Assembly: GCF_022397915.1 (NCBI RefSeq)
Contig: NZ_JAKEUO010000013.1
Location: forward strand, 98,110 to 162,109
Length of the DNA: 64,000 nucleotides
Direction: 5' to 3'
Source of the DNA: Vibrio sp. Isolate34
GTDB lineage: Bacteria > Pseudomonadota > Gammaproteobacteria > Enterobacterales > Vibrionaceae
The translations under genes and the position numbers were made by a program. A model generated the notes under the pieces. That model had not been told where the DNA came from. It made no database searches and was given only the letters and a program-made list of their open reading frames with translations. Below, piece after piece: positions 37,461 to 47,766 of this stretch; the stretch's first letter is position 1, and every line of letters starts with the position of its first letter.

Positions 37461-38402
37461 TTGAAAAAGATATTAATTTGGACGATAGCTTGTCTATCTA
37501 GTTTTGGTGCCTATGCAGGAACGAGCGCATCGGCACTAGAAGTCAGCGGATACACTGAAACCAAATATCCTATTGTGTTGGTACATGGCTTGTTTGGTTT
37601 CGATACATTAGCAGGCGTCGACTATTTCTATGGCGTACCGGAATCGCTGACAAAAGATGGCGCGAGCGTATACGTCGCTCAGGTTTCTGCGACCAACAGC
37701 TCTGAAGTTCGTGGCGAACAGTTACTGGCTCAAGTTGAAACACTTTTAGCGGCAACCGGAGCGAGTAAGGTGAATCTGGTTGGGCACAGCCATGGTGGAC
37801 CGACAGCACGCTATGTGGCATCAGTTCGTCCAGATCTGGTTGCATCAGTGACAAGTATTGGTGGCGTTCATAAAGGCTCTAAGGTGGCCGATTTAGTTCG
37901 TGGCACTGTACCTGAAGGTTCAGCCACGGAAGGGATTGCGGTCAAACTTGCTGGTGGATTGACTACGCTCATCAATCTGTTATCTGGTGGAACGGATCTT
38001 GACCAAGACGGTCTCGCATCTCTTGAAGCTCTGACTACAGAAGGTTCGCTTGTATTCAATCAGTTTTACCCTGAAGGCGTTCCAACGTCTGAGTGCGGTG
38101 ATGGTGAATGGCAAGCAGGTAACGGCGTTTATTACTACTCCTGGACAGGGTCATCCACTTTTACCAACCTTCTTGATCCTACCGACGGAGCAATGACAAT
38201 TCTTGGCTTAGCCTTCAATGAACCGAATGATGGGCTAGTGGGGGCGTGCAGCGCACACTTGGGCAAAGTGATTGGTGACGATTATAAAATGAATCACCTA
38301 GACGAAATTAATGGATTACTGGGCATTCACCATCTCTTTGAGACCGATCCTGTGACGCTCTATCGTCAACACGCGAATCGATTGAAGCTGGCCGGCCTTT
38401 AG
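37461..38402 (+). CDS. Secreted triacylglycerol lipase (family I)
   Basis: A 313-residue secreted lipase: signal peptide ending near AYA, then an alpha/beta hydrolase with the oxyanion loop VLVHGLFGF, nucleophile GHSHGG (Ser of the lipase box), catalytic Asp in EPNDGLV, and His in the HLDEIN region. Two Cys (SECGDG and GACSAH) fit the single disulfide of family I.1/I.2. The next gene encodes its foldase. The start is a TTG (37461) 8 bases after AAGGAAAGAG. V. cholerae has a similar lipase by its hemolysin cluster. Confidence 0.93.
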   Translation: MKKILIWTIACLSSFGAYAGTSASALEVSGYTETKYPIVLVHGLFGFDTLAGVDYFYGVPESLTKDGASVYVAQVSATNSSEVRGEQLLAQVETLLAATGASKVNLVGHSHGGPTARYVASVRPDLVASVTSIGGVHKGSKVADLVRGTVPEGSATEGIAVKLAGGLTTLINLLSGGTDLDQDGLASLEALTTEGSLVFNQFYPEGVPTSECGDGEWQAGNGVYYYSWTGSSTFTNLLDPTDGAMTILGLAFNEPNDGLVGACSAHLGKVIGDDYKMNHLDEINGLLGIHHLFETDPVTLYRQHANRLKLAGL

Positions 38403-38440
38403 GTTGCCTACCTATTTATTAAGACCTTAAGGAACACATA

Positions 38441-39349
38441 ATGAAAAAGACCGCCATTTTTTCGATAACCACGATAGCCCTGATGAGTGCAGCGGTGGTC
38501 TTTTTGTATCCAACCTTTTTTCCTGTTAAGACAGACGAGCTAAATTCAAACAAAAAAATAGAACACAGCGCCTCCTCTTTGAAGGCAACCTCTCAACAAG
38601 ATACCGAAATCGATAATGCATCAGCTAAAGACATGATGGAATATTTCGTCTCAGGCAATACAGAGCTAACTCTCGAAGATATTCGTGACAACGTGGCAAA
38701 ACATCACGATCAATCACAAAGTGCCGTTGTCGATGAAGCACTGTTTGCCAAATACCTTGAATATAAATCGGCACTGACCGCGTTGGACGTTCAGTTCGAC
38801 ACGACATCAATCTCAGCCGGAGATTTACACGCACTTAATCAAGCGCTAGTCGATCTCCAGGCCCGATTCTTTAGCCAGAGCGAGATAAGTATTCTGTTTA
38901 CTCATGACAATCGCATGAGAGAAGTCGCTTTAGAAAAGTTACTTCTGAAACAAGAAGGGTTAGACGAGTCAGAATATCAGCAAAGGCTTGAGTCTTATCT
39001 ATCTGAGCAGCCAGATTACGTTCAAACGAGCCATCAAAATCAGGTTTTGCTTCAACAGCTATCAAGCTCCGAGGGGCTTGAACAGCAAGATAAATATTTA
39101 AAGCGAAATGAACTTGTTGGCGAAGAAGCTGCGCAAAGGCTTGAAGCGCTCGACCAACAAAGAGCCGAGTTTGAAGATGCCTTGGAAGTTTACCAAGTAG
39201 AACGAAATGACATCCTCAACGATGCTGCGCTGTCACAGGTAGAACAACAAGAAACGATCGCTGATCTTAGGGTCGCACACTTTCCTTCAAAGCAGATTAG
39301 AAGAGTAGAAGCGATAGAAAGGATTTGGGACGAAGATCTTGGCGAGTAG
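38441..39349 (+). CDS. Lipase-specific foldase (Lif)
   Basis: A 302-residue membrane-anchored periplasmic chaperone: N-terminal signal-anchor (about residues 5-25), a variable spacer, then the Lif mini-domains. AKDMMEYFVSGNTELTLEDI corresponds to the conserved RxxFDYxLSAxGE motif, though partly diverged. The remainder is highly helical and Gln/Glu rich, as in the solved Lif structure. It folds the lipase before export by type II secretion. It follows the lipase gene by 38 bases with its own AAGGAACAC site. Confidence 0.9.
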   Translation: MKKTAIFSITTIALMSAAVVFLYPTFFPVKTDELNSNKKIEHSASSLKATSQQDTEIDNASAKDMMEYFVSGNTELTLEDIRDNVAKHHDQSQSAVVDEALFAKYLEYKSALTALDVQFDTTSISAGDLHALNQALVDLQARFFSQSEISILFTHDNRMREVALEKLLLKQEGLDESEYQQRLESYLSEQPDYVQTSHQNQVLLQQLSSSEGLEQQDKYLKRNELVGEEAAQRLEALDQQRAEFEDALEVYQVERNDILNDAALSQVEQQETIADLRVAHFPSKQIRRVEAIERIWDEDLGE

Positions 39350-39384
39350 GTCTTCTATGCCAAGAAAGTCTCGATTTAAAATAA

Positions 39385-39412
39385 AAAACCAGTCACGAGT
39401 GACTGGTTTTAT
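39385..39412. terminator. Bidirectional terminator between foldase and chemoreceptor
   Basis: A perfect 12-base stem AAAACCAGTCAC / GTGACTGGTTTT with a 2-base loop. Confidence 0.85.
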
Positions 39413-39494
39413 GTGTATGGAGGAGTTACACCTTGGGCTTTATAACTCAAAACCTAAGCCTTAAAGCTTGCACCTTAAAGCCAAAACCTTGCAC

Positions 39495-41138
39495 TTATAC
39501 TTTAAAATAGTCCAACTGCTGCTTTTGTTGCTCAGCGAGGTTAGATAGCTCGTGGCTTGCTGCTGCGGCTTGAGTGATACCGGTTACGTTTTGGCTTACT
39601 AAGCTGTAGATGTTTGAGATATTACGGTTGATGTCTGAGGTTACTTGGCTTTGCTCTTCTGCTGCAGAGGCTACCTGAGTGTTAATCTCCGTCATATCTG
39701 TTACCGAGTTAGCAATGCCTGAAAGGGCCGTGCTTACTTCCGCTGTCAGAGTTTGGTTGTGCTCTATCATTGCTAGTGAGCTGCTCATGCTCTCGTTAGC
39801 GTTGCCAGATTGAACCTGCAAACCTTCAATAATGGTTTGGATCTCTTTGGTTGAGTCTTGAGTGCGTGCTGCCAGCATACGAACTTCATCAGCAACAACC
39901 GCGAAACCACGGCCACTTTCCCCCGCACGTGCCGCTTCAATTGCCGCGTTAAGCGCAAGCAGGTTGGTTTGTTCAGAGATGCTTTGAATCACCTCAATCA
40001 CTTTACCAATCTGTTCGGAATGCTCTTTCAGGGTGCCGACAACGTTAGCTGCTTCGCTCAGTTGAACCGCCATTTGCTCATTAGCTTGGTTGCTCTCATT
40101 AAACAAGCTCATGCTGTGTGTCGCCATTTCGTCAGCTTGTTTAGACGCCGAATCAGCTTGTACTGCGTTCTCGTTCACGTTTGCTGCTGTGCTTTCTAAC
40201 TGGTTCACGGCAGAAGCAACTTGTTCCACTTCTTGCTTCTCTTGGTCTGAGTTAGCGCTTGATTGTGTCATTACCGCAGCCAGTTCCGTAGATGCAGAAG
40301 CGACTTCGATACTGATTCGAGACAATGAACTTACCGTGTCACGCAGTTGCTCAACGGATTTGTTTACGTCTTGTGCAAGACGTGAAATCTCGTTATCGCC
40401 ATACTCTTCCGCTTTAACCAGTAGGTTACCTTTGGCTACTTCGCGCATGGTTTCTTGGATATTACTCAGCGGCTTAACAATGATGCCAGCAAGCGTCCAA
40501 CTGATGATTAATGCAATTGAAAGAATCACGAGTAGGGCAATGGTCGCTGTATTCAGTGTACTGGTGTGTTGCTGACCATTGATGTCGACTTCTTGAGTCG
40601 CAAGCAGGTTCAGCTTTTTAGACAGCGTGTTGATTGCTTGCACCATGTCATTACCCGCGTGACGGTATTGATCGATGGCAACTTGGTAGCGAGCCTCAAA
40701 ATCAGAAGATAGCGCAGTATCGCCATGCTTTGCTTTTAATAGAGGAAGCATAGTAGTTCGAGAAAAGTCGACATAGTGATTCATCGCTTTGCTCATCGCG
40801 GCTACTTCATCTTGCATACCTGGCACTGTGTCTAATGAATTCAGTAAACGAGTATTCTGGTCACGCTTTTCATTGAGCGTTGCAACCAGTGTCTTTACAT
40901 CATCAGCATTGAATAGGCTGTAGATCGCTTTGATGCGCATGCCATAGCTGTTGTCGACGATTTCGCTGAGTTCTTCTTTATGTAGGATGAGTTGATCGGT
41001 TGCTGTTGATACATCTTTAAAAGCGTTTTCCAGTTTGTCACCACCGATGATGACACCCGTCAAAAGTAGTACGACAGAAAAGAGTACTGGAATGAGAATT
41101 TGTATTTTTATAGATAAGCCACTGAGAAGTTGGCGCAT
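39495..41138 (-). CDS. Methyl-accepting chemotaxis protein
   Basis: A 547-residue chemoreceptor. TM1 (about residues 10-32), a helical periplasmic 4HB-like sensor (residues about 33-190), TM2 (about 195-220), HAMP (about 220-275), and the cytoplasmic signalling hairpin with [35 protein letters not shown]. It couples to CheA/CheW and the flagellar motor; the ligand is unknown. I start at ATG 41138, 6 bases after GAGGGAC; 13 more residues upstream in frame are less likely. Stands alone. Confidence 0.92.
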   Translation of the reverse strand: MRQLLSGLSIKIQILIPVLFSVVLLLTGVIIGGDKLENAFKDVSTATDQLILHKEELSEIVDNSYGMRIKAIYSLFNADDVKTLVATLNEKRDQNTRLLNSLDTVPGMQDEVAAMSKAMNHYVDFSRTTMLPLLKAKHGDTALSSDFEARYQVAIDQYRHAGNDMVQAINTLSKKLNLLATQEVDINGQQHTSTLNTATIALLVILSIALIISWTLAGIIVKPLSNIQETMREVAKGNLLVKAEEYGDNEISRLAQDVNKSVEQLRDTVSSLSRISIEVASASTELAAVMTQSSANSDQEKQEVEQVASAVNQLESTAANVNENAVQADSASKQADEMATHSMSLFNESNQANEQMAVQLSEAANVVGTLKEHSEQIGKVIEVIQSISEQTNLLALNAAIEAARAGESGRGFAVVADEVRMLAARTQDSTKEIQTIIEGLQVQSGNANESMSSSLAMIEHNQTLTAEVSTALSGIANSVTDMTEINTQVASAAEEQSQVTSDINRNISNIYSLVSQNVTGITQAAAASHELSNLAEQQKQQLDYFKV

Positions 41139-41491
41139 GTATTGTCCCTCTTTGAATAAGTAAATGAGCAGAAGCAATTGTTATTATTGTAATTAGCAGG
41201 TGATTCTAACTTCTGAGAATGACAATTCAATCAGTAATAGATTCGATTTTGATATATGCGATAGGTATTTGATAAATATTGAATATTTATTGTACAAACA
41301 AGGTTTTGCCCTTAAATAAAGTGGGTAATTTAATACAGGTAAGAGGCTGGTAGTCAGTAATGACAAGGGGTGGTGAGATATTAAGCGTTTTGGTTTGAAG
41401 ACGTTGCAATTAATACTTTTCGCCTATGAATTCACTCGTTCTATTAGCTCAATGCTATTTAGTAAGGGAAAACCAAGAAAATAAATTGCAG

Positions 41492-41531
41492 TTGTCATAT
41501 AGGCTTCAATTTAGTGAAACACAACTGTCAC
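41492..41531 (+). promoter_or_regulatory. Candidate PhoB (Pho-box) array of pstS
   Basis: Four units 11 bases apart: TTGTCAT (41492), GCTTCAA (41503), GTGAAAC (41514), CTGTCAC (41525). First and last match the Pho half-site CTGTCA(T/C) and the 11-base spacing is that of PhoB. The middle two are weak. It is 70-110 bases upstream of pstS in a 463-base gap that otherwise shows no gene. Confidence 0.55.
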
Positions 41532-41601
41532 ATTCGGATTCTAAAGTAGGCCTCGTTCAAGCAAAACATAACGGCAATAACGCCACTAAAGGAAATTTGT
41601 G

Positions 41602-42423
41602 ATGAAAAAGACAGTTATCGGTGCAATCGCACTACTAGGCGCTCTAACAGTGAATACAGCTTCAGCTAAAGAAACTATCTCTGTAGTTGGCTCTAACAGT
41701 GCTTCTCCACTGGTTGAAGTTTTTGCAGAAACCTACATGAATAAAGGCGAACCAGTGTTCATCGAAATTCAAGCACCAGGTTCTTCTGCAGGCATCAAAG
41801 CAGCAAAAAATGGAAGTGCTGACCTTGGTATCTCTTCTCGTGACCTAAAAGAAGAAGAAAAATCAGCTGACCTGAAAGAGCTAGTTATCGCTCGTGACGG
41901 TATCGCAGTTGTTGTTAACCCGAACAACGAAGTATCTGCTCTAACTGCTGAGCAAATCACTTCAATCTACAAAGGCGACATCACTAACTGGAAAGATGTT
42001 GGCGGTGCTGACAAGCCAATCGTAGCAATCACTCGTGATACTGCATCTGGTACACGTGGTGCATTCGAAGACATCATGAAGCTTAAGAAAAAGATTGGCG
42101 ATAAGAAAGTATCGGCTATCTCTCAACGTGCACAAGTTGCAAACGGTAACGGCGCACTTAAAGTTTCTGTAGCAAACAACCCATACGCTATCGGCTTTAT
42201 CTCTCTAGGTACCGTTGATGAATCTGTTCAAGCTCTAACTATCGACGGCGCTGCTGCGACTGTAGATAACGTTAAGAACGGTTCTTACAAAGTTGCTCGT
42301 CCTTTCCTAGTACTTTACAAAGATGGCGCACCATCAGCTGAAACTCAACAATTCCTAGACTGGATGGTTGCAGATGAAGCTCAAGCTATCGCTGATAAGA
42401 AAGGCTACATCACAGTTAACTAA
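41602..42423 (+). CDS. pstS: Phosphate-binding protein PstS
   Basis: A 273-residue periplasmic phosphate receptor (short PstS form). Signal peptide to about residue 23 (TASAKE), then VVGSNSASPLVEVFAE, PGSSAGIKAAKNGSADLGISSRDL and RDTASGTRGAFEDI, which contain the Ser/Thr/Asp/Arg phosphate ligands of the family. I start at ATG 41602; GTG 41599 also fits. Candidate Pho boxes precede it and a hairpin with T tail separates it from pstC, so PstS should be made in excess. Confidence 0.94.
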   Translation: MKKTVIGAIALLGALTVNTASAKETISVVGSNSASPLVEVFAETYMNKGEPVFIEIQAPGSSAGIKAAKNGSADLGISSRDLKEEEKSADLKELVIARDGIAVVVNPNNEVSALTAEQITSIYKGDITNWKDVGGADKPIVAITRDTASGTRGAFEDIMKLKKKIGDKKVSAISQRAQVANGNGALKVSVANNPYAIGFISLGTVDESVQALTIDGAAATVDNVKNGSYKVARPFLVLYKDGAPSAETQQFLDWMVADEAQAIADKKGYITVN

Positions 42424-42449
42424 TTTTAACTGACTCACTTTTAATTATT

Positions 42450-42480
42450 GCTCAGCCTGTTTAGGCTGAGCCTTTTCTTT
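42450..42480 (+). terminator. Partial terminator between pstS and pstC
   Basis: Perfect stem GCTCAGCC / GGCTGAGC followed by CTTTTCTTT. Read-through would give less PstCAB than PstS, a common arrangement in this operon. Confidence 0.75.
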
Positions 42481-42533
42481 CAACTTTGTCTATTTCGAGT
42501 TCTTTTTGAGCCACAAAGTTTGAGATTTTATTT

Positions 42534-43463
42534 ATGACCATCGCAAATAGTGAAAAGCTTATGAATACTGAAGCGACTCAAATCAATAAGCCGCGTCTAC
42601 GTGCTAAAAAGCGCATTGACTGGAGAGAAAGAATTTTCCACGGCTTGTTCTTATCGAGTGCTGTAATTGGCATCGTATCACTAGCCGTTATCGCTTACTT
42701 TATTGTTGCAGAGAGTATCCCTGCATTCCAAGAGGCTGGTGTTTCTGGCATCGTTCTGGGGGTTGACTGGTTACCTCCAGCTCTATTCGGTGTTGCAACT
42801 ATGATTGTTGCATCGATTGTTTCGACACTAGGCGCTGTAGTTGTTGGTGTACCAGTAGGTGTATTAACCGCTATTTTTATTGCCGAGATTGCTCCAAAGC
42901 GTCTTGCAGATATTATTCGACCAGCAGTTGAGCTTCTAGCGGGTATCCCGTCGGTAGTTTACGGCTTCTTCGGTCTGGTAATCATCGTTCCAATGATTCA
43001 GAACATTTTCCAAGTACCAGCGGGTAACACTATCCTGGCAGGTATCATTGTTCTGGGTATCATGATTCTTCCTACCGTTATCACGGTTTCTGAAACTTCG
43101 ATTCGTGCTGTACCTCGTACGTACAAAGAAGGTTCACTTGCACTGGGTGCTTCGAAAATCTACACGATTTTTAAGCTACTCGTTCCTGCGGCACGTTCAG
43201 GCATTATGACTGGTGTGATTTTGGGTATCGGTCGCGCACTTGGCGAAACGATGGCAATCATCATGGTTATGGGTAACGCGCCAGCAATGCCAGAAGGTAT
43301 TTTGGACTCGGCTCGTACGCTAACAGCAAACATTGCTATTGAAATGTCTTACGCAAGTGGCGTTCACGCTAACGCATTGTACGCAACAGGTGTTGTACTT
43401 CTAGTGTTCATCATGATGTTAAATGGTGCTCTACTTTATCTTAACCGTGAAAAATCGAAGTAG
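42534..43463 (+). CDS. pstC: Phosphate ABC permease PstC
   Basis: A 309-residue permease with about six membrane helices. The cytoplasmic EAA-type coupling loop is seen as TSIRAVPRTYKEGSLALGASKIYTIFKLLVPAARSGIMTG, and MTGVILGIGRALGETMAIIMVMGN is the PstC signature. It pairs with PstA to carry phosphate through the inner membrane. pstA follows 15 bases later. Confidence 0.94.
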   Translation: MTIANSEKLMNTEATQINKPRLRAKKRIDWRERIFHGLFLSSAVIGIVSLAVIAYFIVAESIPAFQEAGVSGIVLGVDWLPPALFGVATMIVASIVSTLGAVVVGVPVGVLTAIFIAEIAPKRLADIIRPAVELLAGIPSVVYGFFGLVIIVPMIQNIFQVPAGNTILAGIIVLGIMILPTVITVSETSIRAVPRTYKEGSLALGASKIYTIFKLLVPAARSGIMTGVILGIGRALGETMAIIMVMGNAPAMPEGILDSARTLTANIAIEMSYASGVHANALYATGVVLLVFIMMLNGALLYLNREKSK

Positions 43464-43478
43464 GCGAGGATAAGTAAT

Positions 43479-44342
43479 ATGGATCTCGTAAAACTAAAAC
43501 AAGCACGTCAAACCAAAGATAACATCCTGAAAGGTTTTATCTGGGCAGCAGCCGCTGTAACCGTTGGTTTCTTATTCTGGATTATTTGGTACATCCTATC
43601 GAACGGTCTGCAATACGTAGATTGGAACTTCATCACTGACGATTACACTCGTACGGGTGAAGAGCGTGGTATTTTCCCAATGATCATCGCCACGATCTAC
43701 ATGGTAATTGCATCGATTGCCGTTGCAGCACCACTAGGCATCATGACGGCAATCTACCTAACAGAATATGCGAAAGTAGGTAGCCGATTGGTGAAAGTGA
43801 TTCGATTCTGTACTGAGTCGCTCGCTGGTATCCCATCGATTATCTTTGGTCTGTTCGGTATGACCTTCTTTGTTTCGATTCTTGGTCTTGGCTTCTCGAT
43901 TCTATCGGGTGCATTAACGCTAAGTATCTTGATTCTTCCTGTAATTATTCGTACTACAGAAGAAGCATTGATGGCAGTACCACAAACTTACCGTGAAGGC
44001 TCATACGGCCTTGGCGCTTCAAAAATCTACACTATCTGGCGTTTGATCTTACCAAGCGCAATGCCAGGTATCTTAACTTCGGTCATTCTTAGTATTGGTC
44101 GTGTAATTGGCGAATCAGCACCTGTATTTTTAACAGCAGGTATGGTGGCACGTGTTCCTGAATCAGTATTCGATTCTGGCCGTACACTAACGGTTCACCT
44201 ATATAAGCTGACAACAGAGCTATTTACTATCGATGAGTGGAACCAAGCCTACGGCACCGCGACAGTCCTAATCGTATTGGTTCTCTTGATCAACATGGTT
44301 ACAAAACTGATTGCAAGACGCTTCAACACGGCAACTTACTAA
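43479..44342 (+). CDS. pstA: Phosphate ABC permease PstA
   Basis: A 287-residue permease, with the coupling loop EALMAVPQTYREGSYGLGASKIYTIWRLILPSAMPGILT and SIGRVIGESAPVFLTAG characteristic of PstA. Its ATG follows GAGGATAAGTAAT closely after pstC, so the two are coupled. pstB follows at 85 bases. Confidence 0.94.
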   Translation: MDLVKLKQARQTKDNILKGFIWAAAAVTVGFLFWIIWYILSNGLQYVDWNFITDDYTRTGEERGIFPMIIATIYMVIASIAVAAPLGIMTAIYLTEYAKVGSRLVKVIRFCTESLAGIPSIIFGLFGMTFFVSILGLGFSILSGALTLSILILPVIIRTTEEALMAVPQTYREGSYGLGASKIYTIWRLILPSAMPGILTSVILSIGRVIGESAPVFLTAGMVARVPESVFDSGRTLTVHLYKLTTELFTIDEWNQAYGTATVLIVLVLLINMVTKLIARRFNTATY

Positions 44343-44426
44343 GCTGATTAGCTGGCTCCACAATAAAAAGAGCCTCCGTGATAAAGAAAGCATCAAGCTA
44401 GACACGAATTTAAGAATTTAGAGATT

Positions 44427-45182
44427 ATGAAAATGAACAAATTTGATATTGAGAACCTAGATCTGTTTTACGGCGAAAACCAAGCGCTTAAATCTATCAA
44501 CCTGCCAATTCCAACTCGTCAGGTTACGGCACTGATTGGCCCATCGGGTTGTGGTAAATCGACACTACTACGTTGTTTGAACCGCATGAATGACCTAATT
44601 GAAGGCGTTACGATTAAGGGTAAGCTGGATATGGATGGCACTGACATCTACGGTAATATCGATGTCGCTGACCTACGTATCCGCGTAGGCATGGTATTCC
44701 AAAAGCCAAACCCATTCCCAATGAGCATCTACGAGAACGTGGCTTACGGCTTGCGTGCTCAAGGTATCAAAGACAAGAAGCACATTGATGAAGTAGTAGA
44801 AAGCTCACTGCGCAGTGCGGCACTTTGGGACGAAGTAAAAGACCGTCTTAAAGCACACGCATTTGGTTTGTCTGGTGGTCAGCAACAGCGTCTATGTATC
44901 GCTCGTACCATTGCAATGGAACCGGATGTAATCCTAATGGATGAACCAACATCGGCTCTAGACCCAATCGCGACACACAAGATTGAAGAATTGATGGAAG
45001 ATCTGAAGAAAGACTTCACTATCGTTATCGTAACGCACTCAATGCAGCAAGCGCGTCGTATTTCAGACCGTACTGCTTTCTTCCTAATGGGAGAGCTTGT
45101 AGAGCACAACGAAACAAGTGTTATCTTCAGCGAACCAAAAGATGATCGTACTAAAGGTTACGTAAACGGTGACTTTGGTTAA
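44427..45182 (+). CDS. pstB: Phosphate ABC transporter ATPase PstB
   Basis: A 251-residue ABC ATPase with Walker [10 protein letters not shown], signature LSGGQQQR, Walker [13 protein letters not shown] and switch His in VTHSMQQ. The phosphate-family features NRMNDLIEG and [18 protein letters not shown] are present. It drives PstCA. No phoU gene follows, unlike the E. coli operon; a terminator ends the unit at 45303. Start may be the first or third Met. Confidence 0.95.
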   Translation: MKMNKFDIENLDLFYGENQALKSINLPIPTRQVTALIGPSGCGKSTLLRCLNRMNDLIEGVTIKGKLDMDGTDIYGNIDVADLRIRVGMVFQKPNPFPMSIYENVAYGLRAQGIKDKKHIDEVVESSLRSAALWDEVKDRLKAHAFGLSGGQQQRLCIARTIAMEPDVILMDEPTSALDPIATHKIEELMEDLKKDFTIVIVTHSMQQARRISDRTAFFLMGELVEHNETSVIFSEPKDDRTKGYVNGDFG

Positions 45183-45302
45183 TTGATTATTCAAGTGCTG
45201 TGTTTGGCCTTTTAGCAAAACCAGTACGCTAACTGATACGCAGGTTAGATAATCGAATAGATCGACAGAATTATCACTATAACTATAAGCGATGGAAGTT
45301 TT

Positions 45303-45328
45303 GCCCCACTTTAGGTGGGGCTTTTTTA
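45303..45328 (+). terminator. Intrinsic terminator of pstSCAB
   Basis: Perfect stem GCCCCAC / GTGGGGC with a 5-base loop and a run of 6 Ts, 121 bases past pstB. The rest of 45183-45518 shows no gene. Confidence 0.9.
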
Positions 45329-45518
45329 TGCCTTTAAAAAAGTCCTAATGTCGATGAAATTTTGGGCAGAAAATCCCATTTTTGTCGTCCTTCTCATGCT
45401 TGTGATAATGTTAAAAGTGAAATTGCGACCCGCTTAACATCTCATTTTTAGTTACATTGATTGCATATCAAGGCTTCTGTATTTTTGCTGTATTCTCAAT
45501 AGCCAATGGACGGAAGCT

Positions 45519-47663
45519 GTGCCTGTAAAAGCCTTTGCAAAACAAATATCTGCTGCGCGCGACCATCGTTTATTGGCTGAACCTCTTTTTGACTATCTGG
45601 TTAAGGTACTCGCTCCTCAAGGGATTGGAATATTTGCGGAGCCGACGCCGGAGAGCGATTCGTTAGCGCTGTTCTCTTTCGGCGAATTAACCTCGTTATC
45701 GAGTTATCCTTCCACATTTTGGCCTTGGGTTGCCCAGTTCGATACCGCGGACGGGGTGTTGCCTATGGCTATCAATACTTGTAAGTGGGAGCATATGAAG
45801 GTGCTGGGTGGAGAGTCATTCATCATGATGCTCGACAACGCGCCTGCCTGCAGAACTTATTTAATTGTTCAAAATTGCAATGCTGAGAAGGTTAATCAAA
45901 CCTTCGATCAAGATCTTGATGTCTTACAGCTCGCGGCTGCCCGTTGGCAATGTATTCGTGCCGAAAAGAATGCCGCTCTTGAGATAAAGCACCGAGACAC
46001 ACGCGAAGCACTGTACCTTGATGAGATAAAGCTACGAGAGCTGTTTGTTGAGAACATGAAATTGGTTCATCAAGTCGCGTTAGAGCTTTCTAACCCTGAG
46101 TCCTTAGATGCCTTGTATAAAGCTTCGGTTGAAGCTGTTCGTGACCGTTTAGGTTTTGATCGTGCGATCTTCATGTTGCTCGATATGAAAAAGCGTTGTT
46201 TCAGTGGCACCTATGGCACTGACGAAGCGGGCAAGACAAATAGCGAGCATCATACTCAATACGACTTGCATCAACTTGAAGCCGAGTACATTGAGGCATT
46301 GTCTGATAATCACACTAATCTCGTCATTATAGAGAACGCGCCCCTATACACAGAAGGGAAGGTCGTTGGGCAAGGCTGGAACGGTATGCTTATCTTGCGT
46401 GAAGGGGACAAACCTGTCGGCTGGATCGCCATGGATAACTACATTCACCGCTCGCCAATCACTAATTATCAAAAGCAGATGCTTGAGTCTTTTGGCTCTC
46501 TGCTTTCTCAGATCTACATCCGTAAGCGTCAAGAGCAGAACATACGTATGCTGCATTCGAGCATGGTTGAGCTTTCTCGCTGCGACAGTGTCAGTGAAGT
46601 CTGTAAGTCCGCGGTCAGTTTCGCTATTCAGCACTTAGGCATTGACCGATTAGCGGTGTTCCTCACTGATAAAAACTGTAGCTACATGCAAGGTACGTGG
46701 GGCACTGACATTAAAGGCGACATAGTCGATGAGTCCTATTATCGCTCAGAGCTTGTGGAACGTGACATCGTAGCCGCAGCGCGTGCTTGTCCTAACCAAG
46801 TGGCGTTTGAAGAGTCTGTTCCTATTTATCACGATTTTAATATTGTCGGCGTCGGTTGGACGGCAATGACCATGCTCACCACAAATACAGGTGAGCCGAT
46901 TGCGTTTATTGCTGCCGATAACCTGTTAACTCGCAGCCCTTTAACCTCGCAGCTTCGTGAAGTGATACGTATCTTTGCTTCAAGCCTTGCCGAGGTGTTG
47001 CAAAGAACCATGGCGCAAGAGGAGCTGAAAAAGCTCAATGAAACTCTGGAGCAGGAAGTCAGCAAGCGCACCCAAGAGCTAGAGTTGGCCAATGAGCAAC
47101 TGGATATCATTTCTAAATTAGACCCTCTGACACGTCTTGGAAATCGTCGTATGTTGTCGCAAGTCTTAGAAGATTTGAACTGCGACGATCAAGGTGCCTT
47201 TGCTACGCAGCATGAAATTACATTTGGGTTGATCCTCGTCGACTTGGATCATTTTGGTTTGTACAACAGCGTCTATGGCCATACTGAAGGGGACGCAGCT
47301 CTGCGAACCATCGGCAAGATACTTAATGCTCATGTTCATAGTGACAAGGAAACCTTCTGTCGTATTGGGGGCGAGGAGTTTATGTTGTTGATGATTGGCA
47401 CTAATCATTCTGAAACGAAGCAGCGTGCCGAGTCGATTAGAAAGTGCATTGAAGAGGCGAAAATCCTTCACTGTGAAAGCAGCACTAGCCCATATTTAAC
47501 TGCATCGGTCGGGTATGCCTCGATAACTTCAGACCAACACCAGTTCGACTTTGACCTGCTTTACGGCAAGGCGGATAAAGCCTTGTATCAAGCTAAAGAT
47601 TCAGGGCGAAATAGAATCGTCTCAGCCTTGAAGCGAAAAAAAGTCGCAGTTTCAATCTCTTAG
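45519..47663 (+). CDS. Diguanylate cyclase with two GAF domains
   Basis: A 714-residue soluble protein. Two GAF-type sensor domains are visible at about residues 185-330 and 345-500, each ending with a GWxAM-type strand (QGWNGMLIL...GWIAMDN and VGWTAMTML...AFIAADN). A coiled coil (AQEELKKLNETLEQEVSKRTQELELANEQL) leads to a GGDEF domain with DPLTRLGNRR and an active GGEEF (about 617-621); the RxxD inhibitory site is absent. It should make c-di-GMP in response to a small ligand or redox signal. Starts at a GTG (45519) after CGGAAGC. V. cholerae VCA0074 lies at a like position next to pst. Confidence 0.92.
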   Translation: MPVKAFAKQISAARDHRLLAEPLFDYLVKVLAPQGIGIFAEPTPESDSLALFSFGELTSLSSYPSTFWPWVAQFDTADGVLPMAINTCKWEHMKVLGGESFIMMLDNAPACRTYLIVQNCNAEKVNQTFDQDLDVLQLAAARWQCIRAEKNAALEIKHRDTREALYLDEIKLRELFVENMKLVHQVALELSNPESLDALYKASVEAVRDRLGFDRAIFMLLDMKKRCFSGTYGTDEAGKTNSEHHTQYDLHQLEAEYIEALSDNHTNLVIIENAPLYTEGKVVGQGWNGMLILREGDKPVGWIAMDNYIHRSPITNYQKQMLESFGSLLSQIYIRKRQEQNIRMLHSSMVELSRCDSVSEVCKSAVSFAIQHLGIDRLAVFLTDKNCSYMQGTWGTDIKGDIVDESYYRSELVERDIVAAARACPNQVAFEESVPIYHDFNIVGVGWTAMTMLTTNTGEPIAFIAADNLLTRSPLTSQLREVIRIFASSLAEVLQRTMAQEELKKLNETLEQEVSKRTQELELANEQLDIISKLDPLTRLGNRRMLSQVLEDLNCDDQGAFATQHEITFGLILVDLDHFGLYNSVYGHTEGDAALRTIGKILNAHVHSDKETFCRIGGEEFMLLMIGTNHSETKQRAESIRKCIEEAKILHCESSTSPYLTASVGYASITSDQHQFDFDLLYGKADKALYQAKDSGRNRIVSALKRKKVAVSIS

Positions 47664-47697
47664 TCTAGTATCTGTTTCTCCCTACCGTAAAACAAAA

Positions 47698-47739
47698 GAA
47701 GCCGTGATGCTCACAAGGTGGTCATCACGGCTTCATTTT
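47698..47739. terminator. Bidirectional terminator between the cyclase and the bat operon
   Basis: Perfect 12-base stem GAAGCCGTGATG / CATCACGGCTTC with a 13-base loop and a T tail on the plus side. Confidence 0.8.
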
Positions 47740-47766
47740 TCTACCAATTATAGCTTTTCTGGTTAA

